Origin: Mytilus trossulus
Taxonomy: Eukaryota; Mollusca; Bivalvia; Mytilida; Mytilidae
DNA length: 64,000 bases
Assembly (NCBI RefSeq): GCF_036588685.1
Contig: NC_086381.1
Span: 52,761,431 to 52,825,430, forward strand
Direction: 5' to 3'
The notes under the pieces are model-generated. The model ran no database searches. It was given only the letters and a program-made list of their open reading frames with translations, and had not been told where the DNA came from. The stretch's first letter is position 1. Every line of letters begins with the position of its first letter. The position numbers and the translations under genes were made by a program. This document shows positions 35,001 through 45,389 of this stretch, one piece after another.

Positions 35001-38000
35001 AAACATATTTGTAAGCATTTACATCTAAATGCTCAGAGACCTTGTTTGGCAAATTTTATGGAGACTTTTGAATCTTGCAGGTAGGAGGTTTACCTCGCTA
35101 TAAAACCTGGTTTCACCACCCATTTCCTGAATATGGCATATTTTCCCCCTTTTCTGTTGATTGATATCGTTTATTTTGAAACTTTTTGTGGAATTCCCCT
35201 TATTGAATTTGTGTTGGATTTCACAAGTTTTGTTCTACTTTTTTCTGCATCAAAGAATTATCAGAAATTACAGTTTTGTCAACAAATTTCCTATAAAGCG
35301 TGATTCCTATTACATGAAATGGGAGGAAATATAATAAATACATACGTACTAAGATCTACTAACATTACAACATAATATAAAAAATAAAAGAAAGGTGCAG
35401 ATTTGTTTGCGTAGTTTATTAATCTACACCAAAATATATTACCTGACAAGTTTTCCATCAGTACTTCTCATCAGGTCTGCTATGCTTGGTTGAAATCCAT
35501 ACCCTGGTGGACTTTGTTTATCAATGTCTCTACAGTCTGGTAATAAATAGAAAACTTTACACCATCAACATGCTCGAAGTATTTTTTTAAAGGATAATTG
35601 ATATAGTTGACAGACAAGTTTTATATCAGAAAGTATGCACAGGAAGTTGAAATATTTTTTTCTTTTGAATTGTAGGAAGCAAAATTAATTTCTCATGATT
35701 TTTGTTTTATATTAATCATTAAACAACTCAATCCTTTATGACGATACCTTCCATTTATTGTCTAAATAAAATTTATAAGCATTTTTGACTCATCTGTTCC
35801 ATCCAGTTGAATTAACAGATACTAGAGAAATGATATATGTGTTCCTTACTTTGACATTCATCTAGAAAATAGACATATATTGCCTGTGAAGAACTTATAG
35901 TTTGTCAAGAAATTAACTGCCGATTGTACTATTCCTCAATTTTCTTACTTCAATCGACATTACATGGTGCACCGGTACCAAGTATTTTTGAATTTAGTTA
36001 ACGCAAGCAGAGTCACGACACTGGTTGTTTATCAATGATTACTGGTTGTATTTTGTGGACAGAATGCTCGTTTGACGTATAAAATGTGAAGCCTGGTATC
36101 TATTGGGATTTTATTTGTATGTGTTTTATCTAAAAAAAAATTACGTAAAAGAAACAAAATTATGCCAACAATGGCAGAGTTCAGTACTGGCGCTTGAGGA
36201 CTATTGTTTGTCTTTTTGTAGTTCTGTCTCGATAAGATAATAGACAAAAATCATATAATTGAGAATGGAAATCGGGAATATGTCAAAAAGACAACAAAAA
36301 AAATACTAAAGAGCAGAAAACAGCTGAAGGCCAACAATGGGTCTTCCCGCACCCAGAAGTGGTGCTCAGCTCAGCATATAAAAAATATGTACTAGTTCAT
36401 ACATATTTAGGTATCATTGACTAGATTAACGCATACCCAAGGTAAGAGGTAAGCTGTGTCTTTTTGTTCAACGAAAAAAATAAATTTAGGTTCAGCAAAA
36501 ATTTATTGTGCATGAGGCAGCCGAATCAAAACAGTTCAAAATTTACCACAGACAACGGTAACAGATATCGAACTCTAAACGACACACAAATCTAAATGAT
36601 CAAAAAAGGTGGCCAAATTATTTGTTAACATGACACTAGGAAGAAGATTTTGTCAATTTATTTATAAGCTATCAGTTACAGTTAAGTCTGTATATGTTGT
36701 TGATAGTTTATGATATCAAGCTGTCTATGGTACGGCTGTGTTACCTGTTTTACGAGTTGTGTCAATTGTCGCTATTTTTTCTTCGGCTATATTATATATT
36801 CCTGTTTTGAAGTAATTGAGACATAGTGTTACTGGTTTTTCCTTTCCACCTGTTCCGTTTGTCCGTCGTATAAAGAAAGACCCGACAGATGTTGTGGGTA
36901 TGTTGTAAACCTACGGATCAAAACATAATATACAATCGAGGCTAGTAAGATCGAAAGATAATATACAATCGAGGCTAGTAAGAAATTGCATAATATTATG
37001 AAATATCAATAATTATGAAACTTCAAAGATATCAGTTAATCGGATAGTTTTGTAACAGTACTATGGGTTTTGTTGTATTTAAAATTATGAAAATGGATAT
37101 ATATTACTAGAGTATTTTAGACAAATCAACATGTTTTTTCTTCGTTGTTTTGTTCACTATATATAGATAAATAATTGATACAATTTAATTTTCGTATTTG
37201 TTAAGAGTAGTGAAACATGCACAAATATCATATAACATTCGGGGTTTCAATTCTTAAGTCAATTGTACTCAAATACCCTCTTTCGATCTAACAAACGGAC
37301 GGATATTGGTTTGTAATTAAGCCACTTTGCTTTAAACTCGTCCAATACAAATTGAGCAGGTTTTAGACCAAATAAACAGTAATACATAATTTCACAATGT
37401 TGTACGAGTTTTGTTTGGTCCAACTGCACTCATGTAGACCTTAGTTTCAACCAAGTATGTGTTAATACTCACGTTTGTAACAGTGTAATTGATATGCTCT
37501 AACAGGTTATCTATGGTGTAAATGGCATATATACCAGTCGATGGAGGATAGGGCATAGTTTCATAATCCTGGGACCAGTCTTTTAACAACAAATGTTTCA
37601 TTGCTATATTATTTCGTTCCAAAAAGTCAGCAAACTGTGCCCGATCATTTCCAAAAAGTACTAACTATAATGAGAAAATAAATTCGACTAACACTCATAT
37701 TGTTAATTATTGTTGATAAATATATTTCTCAAAAACCGCAAATTTCCTTCGATCTCCAGAAACTACAATTATACTCGAAATGTTTCACTCGAAAAGGGTC
37801 TACCAATTTAAACTGACTGATTAAACTTTTTTTTTGTAAGGAAAGTTACTAGTGTTAAAAAGGGAAAGTCCATGTGTAAGATATGTAATCAATTCTACTT
37901 CAGAAATAGAGCATAACAAAAATAAGTTATATGTAATATCATTTAACACATGAGGCAAATGATATATCCTGGTTACTCAAATTTTTGCGTTATTTAAAAT

Positions 38001-39426
38001 GCGAAATTATCCTTTATCATCAGATACACTTAAATATTTAACATTTTGTCATATTACTTTTACAGGAACTAGTTTACTTGGTCCCTAAAAGTTTTATGCC
38101 AAATATAAAAAAAATTATATTGTAGGACATTAATTTAATATAATTAATTTTTTCACTGTCCCAGGTTAGGGAGAAGGTTTGGATCCCGCATACATATTTT
38201 AATCACCACATTCTGTATGTATGTGATATTTTTAGTATATGAATTAGGCCGAGTTATTTTCTGTTTGAATTGTTTTACATTGTCATGTGGGGTCGTTTAT
38301 AGCTGACTTTGCGGTATGGGCGTGCTCATTATTGAAGACCGTACGATGATCTTTTTAGTTGTTAATTTATGTGTCATTTGGTCTCTTGTGGAAAATTGTC
38401 TCATTGGCAATCATATTAAAAAAATATTGTATTTATCCAATAGCCATCAAATGTATTTAAAAATGAAATTATTTTCCTTCCTTGTTGTGTGCTGGAAAAA
38501 TATTGACTTTGTTATTAATTATGACTTTATAAATCAATAAGAGACATCAGGAAGTGCTTAATCTGCAATACAAACAAATATCACTAAGATCAAATGATCA
38601 TGTGACCACAGAGATAATTATTTCAAACATCTAAATAAATATTCCTTTTCATAGATATGTGTTTTCATTATCTGACAGATTATTTTTGTATTGATTTTGT
38701 CATTCAACGATATTTACCTTAGATAATGAACTAGGTGAGATGTGGGTATCACGATTCGGTAACAATTTAAAAAAAACACTCATATTACAATACAATTTTG
38801 ATTCGAGTTATGAATTGATACACAAATTGTACAAACTGTAAAAATAAATAGTTCACATAATAAGCGTAGCTGTTGATTATGTTTCTGAACAGAACATGAC
38901 AGTACATATGATATGACATTCCATAATTCGCACATATATAAAGAATCTATAAAAAAAAAAGGAAATATAAAATAAAAATAAAGTTACCTGATATGTGCAG
39001 AAAAACCATACTAAAGGCATCAGAATGAGTTTTTCAGGTATCCTACCAATACCACGATCTCTACATATCCGTGTGTATGGATCTTTGAAATGATTATCAA
39101 GTTTTTTAAGAAGTGCTGCCTCACCTCTCCCTTTGGTAGGAGATTTTTGCTGCAAATGATCTGCGTAAAAAAAAATAAGTGTAAAGCTGTAGCAATATTC
39201 AAAAGGGAAGGTATCAAAATGGAGAAATAGGTGGACACTTTTTTTTATTGATATGTTAATTGATTTCATATTTCATTTAACAGTCAGCTTTTTATTTTTT
39301 TTTAAATGACAATATCTCATATTTACCTTCAATGTTTTGGTCCGCAGTCTTCATCTCAAAACCAACACGTGCACGAGTTTTTGGCAATTCTCCATTGTTA
39401 GACATGTCTGCTGCGGGTGTTGCCAT
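25976..39426 (-). CDS. TRPML: TRPML (mucolipin-like) cation channel, copy A, 14 exons, complete
   Basis: Mucolipins are six-helix TRP cation channels of endolysosomal membranes, gated by PI(3,5)P2. I assembled the coding exons (minus strand, 5' to 3') as 39327-39426, 38988-39160, 37473-37664, 36745-36910, 35443-35536, 34438-34531, 33392-33488, 31750-31853, 31201-31350, 30253-30369, 29092-29214, 28465-28677, 27676-27803 and 25976-26027. They total 1803 nt, 600 residues plus stop, against about 550-580 in vertebrates. Every junction is GT-AG and phases agree. Parts: basic N-terminus, S1 (residues about 78-95), long luminal domain with four conserved cysteines, S2-S5, pore helix, filter NGDE (486-489), S6, and a Cys-rich tail. 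The start has an in-frame upstream stop and GnnATGG context. The closest relative is gene B downstream. Introns are full of repeats. Confidence 0.9.
26205..26320. repeat. SINE-like fragment in TRPML A last intron
   Basis: It shares the GACACATTTCCCATTT and TTTCTCGCTCC text with the repeat at 22905-23050. The two open frames over it are by-products. Confidence 0.5.
26680..26910 (+). repeat. Dispersed repeat R1 in TRPML A last intron
   Basis: It contains CCCGACAACGCCAGCACTAA, AACACGAACCC and GGGGTGATCTTAGAT, matching other R1 copies. It is in antisense orientation to the host gene. Confidence 0.55.
27676..27803 (-). CDS. TRPML: TRPML A exon 13: cytosolic tail with Cys cluster
   Basis: Acceptor GTTGTTATTAG, donor GTAAGT, phase 0 to 2, 128 bp as in gene B. 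It encodes KKEHRSDLLKFLGRMESK, matching the family's tail helix, then a cluster with CASCVRSSC. A nearer acceptor would break the frame; paralogue conservation decides the choice. Confidence 0.82.
27976..28030. repeat. Short tandem duplication, TTTCACTCAGGCAAAATGAA
   Basis: Two adjacent copies, about 29 bp apart, lie in the intron between exons 13 and 12. No role is apparent. Confidence 0.7.
28465..28677 (-). CDS. TRPML: TRPML A exon 12: pore filter and S6
   Basis: Acceptor TAATATTTACAG, donor AAT|GTGAGT, phase 0, 213 bp as in gene B. TFQSLLALVNGDEIYVTF carries the selectivity filter, where vertebrate mucolipins read NGDD. S6 follows with LFTLITLNIFIAIFNTAY. Confidence 0.93.
29092..29214 (-). 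CDS. TRPML: TRPML A exon 11: S5 and pore-helix approach
   Basis: Acceptor TATATTTCAG, donor AAG|GTACAC, phase 0, 123 bp as in gene B. It ends CAWAVLGPYHIK, matching the family's CGWIVLGPYH before the pore. Confidence 0.9.
29800..29875 (-). ncRNA. Decayed intronic hammerhead-like sequence, sense to TRPML A
   Basis: On the minus strand it reads CAGATGAG, stem II GTCTTATGTGGAC, GAAAC, then ACGTGTTC. U4 of the core is changed and the cleavage triplet is altered, so it is unlikely to cut. It lies in the intron between the S4 and S5 exons. Confidence 0.55.
30253..30369 (-). CDS. TRPML: TRPML A exon 10: S4
   Basis: Acceptor CTACTTCAG, donor GGC|GTAAGT, phase 0, 117 bp as in gene B. It includes ILLGIGCLFTWISVLHYL, matching the family's LLG....W.GV.RYL in S4. 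Confidence 0.9.
30930..31175 (+). repeat. Dispersed repeat R1 next to TRPML A exon 9
   Basis: It has the R1 phrases AACTGACAATGCCATGGCTA, CTCATGTGCTCCGGAAGGGT and GCACCCGTCGTG. It ends about 25 bp from the exon 9 donor, so it supplies most of the proximal intron. Confidence 0.7.
31201..31350 (-). CDS. TRPML: TRPML A exon 9: S2-S3 loop and S3
   Basis: Acceptor TTTATTTCAG, donor GGG|GTAAGT, phase 0. It encodes WEIFKLNDLILFLSHC and the rest of S3. The gene B exon is one codon longer. Confidence 0.87.
31750..31853 (-). CDS. TRPML: TRPML A exon 8: S2
   Basis: Acceptor GATTTCAG, donor AAG|GTAATG, phase 1 to 0. It encodes the hydrophobic S2 helix (VISALALLFCLLHGLFCL). A 104 bp counterpart exists in gene B. 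Confidence 0.85.
31960..32130 (+). repeat. Dispersed repeat R1 fragment in TRPML A intron
   Basis: It contains GATACCAAAGGGACATTACA and GCTCCGGAAGGGTAAGCAGA, as in the fuller copy at 60545-61065. Confidence 0.6.
32215..33112 (+). repeat. Dispersed repeat R4, copy 2, with nested insertion
   Basis: It parallels 21490-22464: GACCTTGACCTG, GACCAAGGACCTA and an end with GGGTCTTTCCAGAAAGTGG. A separate terminal-inverted-repeat element interrupts it at 32393-32680. Confidence 0.6.
32393..32680. mobile_element. PIF/Harbinger-like MITE, 288 bp, TAA target duplication
   Basis: Terminal inverted repeats of about 30 bp start GGGAGCTACCATTTGATT on both strands and differ at one base before a G run. TAA flanks both sides (32390-32392 and 32681-32683), as expected for PIF/Harbinger elements. 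The interior is non-coding and repeats TCCTGCCTTTTT several times. The left end includes a long G run. Confidence 0.72.
33392..33488 (-). CDS. TRPML: TRPML A exon 7: luminal domain end
   Basis: Acceptor GGTGCAG, donor ACG|GTAGGT, phase 0 to 1. VYFDNRKIDGQITVKL matches the family's FDN..H.G.I.I segment; VKCNSDS holds the fourth luminal cysteine. Confidence 0.87.
33945..34415 (+). repeat. Dispersed repeat R2, copy 1 (TRPML A intron)
   Basis: Nearly the same ~465 bp sequence occurs at 43705-44195 in the same orientation. Shared text includes GGCAACAGTAGTAT, AAACCGAGGGAAACGCATTA and AGAGGAGAACAACGACACAA. The minus-strand open frames over both copies are by-products. Confidence 0.8.
34438..34531 (-). 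CDS. TRPML: TRPML A exon 6: luminal domain
   Basis: Acceptor GTGTTTTAG, donor ACT|GTAAGT, phase 2 to 0. It encodes RLLSVNIEFKLSSIHL and the third cysteine in VQCFGIHG. An R2 repeat begins about 25 bp beyond the donor. Confidence 0.87.
34640..34800 (+). repeat. Dispersed repeat R1 fragment in TRPML A intron
   Basis: It contains GAAGGGTAAGCAGATCCTGC, CCGTCGTGTTGC and TCTAATTCGGTAGGTCA, matching 60720-60830. Confidence 0.65.
35443..35536 (-). CDS. TRPML: TRPML A exon 5: luminal domain
   Basis: Acceptor TTACCAG, donor AG|GTAATA, phase 1 to 2. It carries the second luminal cysteine (DCRDID) and PSIADLMRSTDGKLV. Gene B keeps the 94 bp length. Confidence 0.87.
36050..36106 (+). other. Retrozyme 3' end fragment
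   Basis: The text TTTGACGTATAAAATGTGAAG and GCCTGGTATC resembles the ribozyme end and start of the next array unit, but the ribozyme core is gone. Confidence 0.35.
36260..36380. repeat. SINE-like fragment in TRPML A intron
   Basis: It includes GAGCAGAAAACAGCTGAAGG and CCAACAATGGGTCTTC, the opposite strand of the family at 22905 and 26205. Confidence 0.45.
36745..36910 (-). CDS. TRPML: TRPML A exon 4: luminal domain
   Basis: Acceptor GATCCGTAG, donor ACAG|GTAACA, phase 0 to 1. It contains SFFIRRTNGTGG (an N-glycosylation sequon NGT) and the luminal cysteine in VTLCLNYF. The gene B exon has the same 166 bp length. Confidence 0.88.
36925..36985. repeat. Tandem duplication beside TRPML A exon 4
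   Basis: The phrase ATACAATCGAGGCTAGTAAG occurs twice about 33 bp apart, just upstream of the exon 4 acceptor on the gene strand. Confidence 0.8.
37473..37664 (-). CDS. TRPML: TRPML A exon 3: S1 end and first luminal segment
   Basis: It runs from acceptor CTCATTATAG to donor GTGAGT and starts and ends in phase 0. It completes S1 with LVLFGND and continues with NIAMKHLLLKDW, the family's FKHLFL-type motif. Confidence 0.88.
38285..38425 (-). repeat. Dispersed repeat related to R3
   Basis: Reverse-strand match to the text at 15000-15120 and 58440-58560 (GACCGTACGATGATC, GTGTCATTTGGTCTCTTGTG). Confidence 0.5.
38988..39160 (-). CDS. TRPML: TRPML A exon 2: basic N-terminus and start of S1
   Basis: The acceptor is TTTTACGCAG and the donor CAG|GTAACT. 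The exon encodes residues 34-91, including KKLDNHFKDPYTRICRDRG, a basic patch that in the family contacts phosphoinositide, and the opening of S1 (LILMPLVWFFCTYQ). Confidence 0.85.
39327..39426 (-). CDS. TRPML: TRPML A exon 1
   Basis: It starts with ATG at 39426-39424 and encodes residues 1-33, cytosolic. The donor is GTAAAT, leaving phase 1. A TAA in frame lies upstream, and the start context GGTATGG is strong. A second ATG seven codons later is possible. Confidence 0.82.
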
Positions 39427-40260
39427 ACCTTTAATCAACTTGTTTGTGATTTTATTTTACAATTCACCTGACGTAAATATAACTTCATACCACATTTCCT
39501 GTATCAGTTAATTGCGGAAATTTTAGAAATATAACCACATCCTGCATTTTATATGATATTTTATACATATTAATTATATGTGAACAAGAGAGAAATAAAT
39601 TTTAACTTTATGTTAATAAAAAGGAAGTGTTATTCACTAGAGAAAAGTGGGGCTATGACATTATCCAAGCTTCGTTTGTTATAAGATATTGCTTGCGTCT
39701 AATCCTAACTAACGTTTGTGCAACGACTGTTATACAAATGGGAGGTTTAGCTAGCTATTAGACCATTTTCTGCACAAGAAAACGCCTGTAGTAAGTCAGG
39801 CGTATGACAGTTGTTATTCGCTCGTTTGATATGTTTTGGGGTTGGGTTTTTTTTGCCATTTGATTAAGAATTTTTCTTTTTTGAGTTTTCCTCTGAAAGC
39901 GTCATTTTTGTTATTGTACTTTTTTTTAACAATACATTCAGATGTACAAATACAATGTAAGAGATCATCCTATAGTTAAAGAATTGGTATATCAAATGAA
40001 AACGTTGTTGTACAATCTTCACTTAACACTGTTAAAATGCATCCGATGTATCAAGCAATAAATAGTTTATTAAAATGCAGCCTGGATTGTCATTATATAA
40101 TGCATATGTTATAAACATTGTTTTTTTAAGCCAGTCTTATAGGCTTACGAAGCATTGTCGTTTTAAAACATTATTATACATGTATAGCTACATTTGATTT
40201 GATACAACATATTAAGTTTTACAGTTTTTACGTCGTGTAGTTTTATTAAAGTAAAAATGT
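39427..40260. other. Upstream region of TRPML A
   Basis: This would hold the promoter and 5' UTR of gene A. I see no TATA box or other site I can support in such AT-rich DNA. Confidence 0.35.
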
Positions 40261-40934
40261 TTATATAAAATCTTGTCTTATCCTTAAACAGTCTAGGATA
40301 ACGTTTGCCACCGTTTTCGGGTTCCTGGTGAATAGTTCTTTAAGTGTTTCTTCTGGGGAGTCAAAGTTAACAGAGGTGAGTTCTTGTCTGAGTTCGTTCC
40401 TTCTATCAGAGTAAAGGTTACACAAAAGCAAACCGTGGATTTCATCTTCAGTCACATTGGAGTTGCACACTTTACAGAATCTCCGGTCGGCTGGATTATT
40501 TCGATATCAACCTCGTTCGACATCTAAAGGTAGTATACCACATCGAATTCTAGCTATAATCGGTCGCTGTTTTCTTGACAAAAACTTTTTTTTAACATAG
40601 GGTTCAGTATAAAATTCGGTCTTAAGTAACTTGTATGTTCTTAGTTTTGGCATGTTCTGAATATTAAAAGTCCATTAACTTTTGAAAGTATCTACCAGTT
40701 TAGTTTTAACGGATTCAATTACGTATTTTGTTGAGATCGTATCGTGGTTGTTTGAACAATTAATTAAGGCTGATATACCACTAATGTTCAGTATTACTTA
40801 AACACTATTGAATAAAGTGTTCTTGTAGCGTGTGAAAAGATCTGTATCCCAAAGGAATACTTTACGACTAATTTTATACCCACATCCCTGACGCATGGAC
40901 TATTACAAGGATAACCGTATTTTCGAATATCTTT

Positions 40935-41060
40935 TTATATGTAGCATATAGATATAGGAAGATGTGGTGTGAGTGCCAATGAGACAACTCTCCATCCAAA
41001 TAACAATTTAAAAAGTAAACCATTATAGGTTAAAGTACGGCCTTCCACACGGAGCATTGG
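40935..41060 (+). repeat. SINE-like insertion in LINE 2
   Basis: GTGTGAGTGCCAATGAGACA, ACTCTCCATCC and AAAGTACGGCCTTC mark a short dispersed family also seen near 19270, at 58235-58320 (opposite strand) and, in part, at 15010-15110. Confidence 0.6.
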
Positions 41061-41244
41061 CAAGTCCATATTATCCATATCAAGGTATTTTGATGTAAAT
41101 ACTACAAGTGCTCTTCTAGCTGCTGTTGAGAGCTCTTTCATAGAAACAGCGTAGTAAATATCGTCAGATATCATTAAGCCTAGATAGCGGTATTTTTTTG
41201 CGAAATCAATCCGGGTATTTCCAAGCATAAGTTCTAAGTCACAT

Positions 41245-41460
41245 CTAGCGGCGGAAGCTTTCCGAAATATGCATGATCTTCGTTTTATCAATATTGACCT
41301 GTAAACAATTTAACTTTGTCCATTCATGTAGAGTTTCCAGCTGCGTTTGTAAACCAAGAGCACTTTCAGATACAAACACAATATCACCTGCATACAATAA
41401 GCAACTGACCATATCATTTCCAATTGGAGCTCCATTAGATAGACTTTTAATCTCTGGCAC
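41245..41460 (-). pseudogene. LINE 2 RT palm fragment with altered YADD box
   Basis: The catalytic box reads LLYAGDIVFVSES; YADD has become YAGD, removing one catalytic aspartate. LNCLQVNIDKTKIM follows as the usual downstream motif. Confidence 0.75.
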
Positions 41461-41910
41461 TAGGCTGTCTATGGATAAACAAAAAGTGTCGGAGCGAGGT
41501 TCTCACCTTGACATACACCAGAACCTATTGAGAACTATTCCGTGAGTACCAGGTGATAATCGGACAGCAACTTTAAGTTTTGAAGAGAGAATCTGATCGT
41601 TTTACACATATTCCAAGATTTTCATGAACTTAAAAGTTTATTCATCAAGTTAGTGTGGTTGACCGAGTCAAACGCTTTGCTTATGTCGACAAAACATAAG
41701 AATGTATTCAAACTCATCAGCTTTCTATTTTGCAGAATTGTGTACAAAGATTAAATATGATCAAGACATGACCTTAGACGCCTATATCCATTTTGTTCTA
41801 AGCGCAGGAAATTGTTGTTCTCGAGATATCTTACATGTCTTTCGTTCATTATTTGACTAAAAACTTTAGCTACAGTTTACATTAGACTTATGCCTCTATA
41901 TCCCAACGGG

Positions 41911-42282
41911 CTACAATATATCTTTCCGTTTTTTTAATATCGGACAAATAATGCTTTGACACCACATATCAGGTACTATACCATGTAAAACGCAAACGTT
42001 ATATAACTCATGAAGAATGGAAGTCAAACTGTTACTTTTTAAAATTTCATTGGGGATGTTGTCGATTCCAACTGCTTTGCCATTCTTTAACCTTTGCAAT
42101 GCACGTTTTGTTTCTTTAAGTGAGATCGGATCGTTCATGAGTTGTAAATCCGTATCAATTGTTTCGGAAGAAGGATTGAGAGCTTCATATTCATGTTCTA
42201 ATTGTTCGTTTAATTGCTGTAATTGCTCAATAAATCCAGAGTCGGCTTGCTTGAAAAGAGTCTTGAATATTCCGACTTCCAC
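41911..42282 (-). pseudogene. LINE 2 RT fingers fragment
   Basis: RALQRLKNGKAVGIDNIPNE and WCQSIICPILKK are RT motifs 0-1. The frame stops before the first catalytic Asp region. Confidence 0.75.
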
Positions 42283-42338
42283 CTAGACAAAATATCATTT
42301 GGGTTACTAGAGACATATAGATTATTACATTGATACAA

Positions 42339-42418
42339 GTGGATAATCGGATTTATCCAATCTAGATAGTTAAAATTTTAAATTTAACTATCGAGATTGG
42401 ATAAATCCGATAATCCAC
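42339..42418. mobile_element. 80 bp near-perfect palindrome
   Basis: GTGGATAATCGGATTTATCC and its exact reverse complement flank a short AT-rich centre; only one or two positions mismatch. It interrupts LINE 2 between its linker and RT. A foldback MITE is likely. Confidence 0.7.
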
Positions 42419-42591
42419 GCGTTACTATGCATTATCTGTTTCTCTAATGATTAAAAGATAAATGTCCCTCTTTTCTAAACCAAAATCCATTTCGAGTGCC
42501 TTCCACTTTCCACGAAGTTGTCAATTTCATGAGCACCTGTTGGAACATTTTGATAATTTCAGCGTGCTGAGAAAGGTTATGACCCTTTGAC

Positions 42592-42876
42592 TCAACAAAT
42601 CATCTTCTGGAGCACCGGTACCCACACGTTCATTAATTTTTTTTTATACAATGGGTTCGGGAAGAGATATATTTCCCTAAAATTAGAGAAACTTCCATAA
42701 TCAATTATCACGCTATCGATATTTTTATTAGCTTCTCCCGGACTAAGTTTATTTACCTCCCACCAGAACTCTTTTGGATTAGTACGGTTAAATGTTTTAA
42801 TATTATTAAGTCTCTGAGCTATATATTTACGTTCTTCCTGGCGTAAACGTTTATCAAATTGTCGCCTGTTTTTCAT
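42592..42876 (-). pseudogene. LINE 2 linker between endonuclease and RT
   Basis: A basic, helical segment (RRQFDKRLRQEERKY) is followed by NPKEFWWEVNKL, a motif common just upstream of LINE reverse transcriptases. Confidence 0.65.
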
Positions 42877-43704
42877 TTTTTTTTCAGTCGCCTATCCCCT
42901 TTAAAATGTAGATAGTTTTTCTCTGCCTTGTTCGTAATTATTGATAAGTCTCGTAATTCGTTGTTGTTCCAGTATGGCTTAGCGTTCCGTCATTTGCGTT
43001 TGTTAGAGTTGGTGTGTAGTCTTTGTAGTGCACGTTTTCGCCCATTTCATTGTAGATGGCGTCAATGGGGTTTTCATAAAAAGTGTTTTTTCCTCCGCCA
43101 ATGTTACGAACATCAAGTATTTAGTCAACCATATTTTCAAGACATCTTGTGCATCGCCCACTCGCGAAGAAACCATGTGGTATTACGGATACATTATATT
43201 CACGTGTAGATTGATATATCATATCTTTAGGGCTAGTTTCACATCTATGGAGCCTTTCGTTGCAAATTCTTTCATATTCCGAGATATTCAGTGTACAAGT
43301 TATTATTGACTGAGTGATCCGGTATTCGTGAGTTCGTTGCTAGTTGAATGTCGTAATAAATTTACATGGGAAAAAACAGTTTTACTTAAAAGTTACAAAC
43401 ATTCGGAAGTACTGCGTATGCAACAATAATATAGTGAACTACTTATTTTCCGATTGGTGAAACATACTTTAAATCGTCTTTTGATGGAAACCTGCGCCCG
43501 TTTAACATGCAACATTTTGAGTCCTTCAAAAGTCTAATGAGAAATCACCAAATGCATTCCGTGTGTCGTTTATAGGTACACGTGTAGGTAGATGATCTAG
43601 TTAGTCATACAAATCCTGAACACCTCCAACTCGGCCTTTAAAGTTACCGCAGATAAACATAGCATTCTCAGAACTATACGGGTACATTTGAGAAAGAAGA
43701 TTGT

Positions 43705-44195
43705 CATAAATAAAGGCAACAGTAGTATACCGCTGTTCAAAACTCATAAATCCATGGACAAAAACAAAATCGGGGTAACAAACTAAAACCGAGGGAAACG
43801 CATTAAATATAAGAGGAGAACAACGACACAACACCGAAACGCAACACACACAGAAACGGACCAAGCAACAGACAAAACACCACGAGAAAAACAAATATAA
43901 CATCAAAACCAAATACATGAATTTGGGATAGACAAGTACCGTGCCACGTCTTATCTCAATATCTTTAAAAAAAAATAAGAGAAAACACAAACGACTCAAC
44001 GTTAAAATGCAACACACACAGAAACGAACAATATTATAACAATGGCCATCTTCCTGACTTGGTACAGGACACTTTTAAAGGGGAATAAAAATGGTGGGTT
44101 GAACCTGGTTTTATGGCATGTCAAACCTCGCACTTTAATGGCAAAGTTAAATATAATATTGAAATGACAACATAATATTACAGGACGTAAAATAC
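43705..44195 (+). repeat. Dispersed repeat R2, copy 2 (inside LINE 2)
   Basis: Direct repeat of 33945-34415 with high identity, separated by about 10 kb. It splits the endonuclease part of LINE 2, so it is younger than that element. Confidence 0.8.
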
Positions 44196-44405
44196 AACAT
44201 TGAAATGACAACATAATATTACATAAAACTCCCGTGAAATGTTACCTCTACATGATAGTTCAGGTTGTAAATAGCACACATAAATATATACATAAATCTG
44301 GGTCATGTTTGCCTTTGAATAAAGCTATAACAAGTCATCTCTATCATCTAGAATATCAACTTCAAAATTGTCATGAACCGAGTTTTAACTAAAAATCTAA
44401 TTCCC

Positions 44406-44765
44406 TCACTTCCACGCCATGCCTTGTTTGAAATTACATTGTAGTTTTCTATTATTTCCAATCCATTTACAACCTTCTAGATTTAAAGTTTGATAATCTA
44501 TCAAATGACTTTTGCAAATTCCAACTATATTATAGTTCATTGCCGTTAAAGTATTTTCCCTTAAATTTCGACTATCATCATTTTGTCGTGTCATATACCA
44601 ACCATTACAATTCCAACTAGCTATTTTAGCATCGTTATTATTTGACTGGCTTAAATGTTGATTTGTTTTCTGAGTTACACATCCGACCTTGAATTGGCAC
44701 GCTGGAATAGAATTAATTATATGTCTTATGTTTGCTTCATGCATAGATGTTTTTGTACTCATCAA
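44406..44765 (-). pseudogene. LINE 2 endonuclease N-terminal fragment
   Basis: The fragment reads KIASWNCNGWYMTR and IVGICKSHLIDYQTLN, matching the first two motifs of LINE AP-endonucleases; the usual Glu of the second motif (ETHL) is Lys-Ser here. It stops before the GD motif. Confidence 0.72.
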
Positions 44766-45389
44766 TGTCTTTTAATTTTCGTGTGTTTTTCAGGACATCT
44801 ATGCGTTGCTTTTCATCTGCGAATGTGACAATGACTGGTTTCGGACGTGATGTATTTCTATAATTGAAAAGTGTTGCCTACAAATGCTACAATCCAACTA
44901 AAGGACAGGATAAGCCCTGCATGATAGCACTCCAGACATTACTTCAACCGTTGGTGGATTAAATATTTCCAAAAATAATGGTTAATCCAGTTCTCATAGT
45001 ATTATTTTATTTGACTTATTGAATATTAATTTTACTGTTTAATCTATTTTTGGTGATATCCATTTGACGTAGTTCGGTACTTATATATCACGTAATTGCG
45101 TAATTGTGCTATATTCAATTTTTGTTTTCTTTGTCTTAAATTTTGCTTATGTGTTTTGTCATTTTGTGTATCCTTGTGAACAATTTTTGTTTGTATAGTG
45201 ATGAAGATTAAACATCGTGTTGACATATGTAGCCCATTGCCGACAGGATTACATATTGATCTCTTGATTTTGACTGGTTCTCTGTCCTTTATCTGTTTGG
45301 CTTTGACACCCGTATGTTGCAAGAGAGAGGACCCGCCTAGCTCTTGATTTTGACATTTGATTACGGACTTACTGTTTTATAATGTTATT

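Larger units (their letters stand above)
40261..44870 (-). mobile_element. Decayed LINE on the minus strand with nested insertions
   Basis: Fragments appear in LINE order along the minus strand. An ORF1 RRM-like tail lies near 44870-44755 (RPKPVIVTFADEKQRI). The endonuclease start is at 44765-44406 (KIASWNCNGW, NYNIVGICKSHL). The linker is at 42876-42592 (NPKEFWWEVNKLSPGEAN). RT fingers are at 42282-41911 (NGKAVGIDNIPNEILK), the RT box at 41460-41245, the RT C-terminal part at 41291-40935 and the tail at 40470-40261. It is broken by many stops and by an R2 repeat, a SINE-like copy and an 80 bp palindrome. It is non-functional and lies between the two channel genes. Confidence 0.82.
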
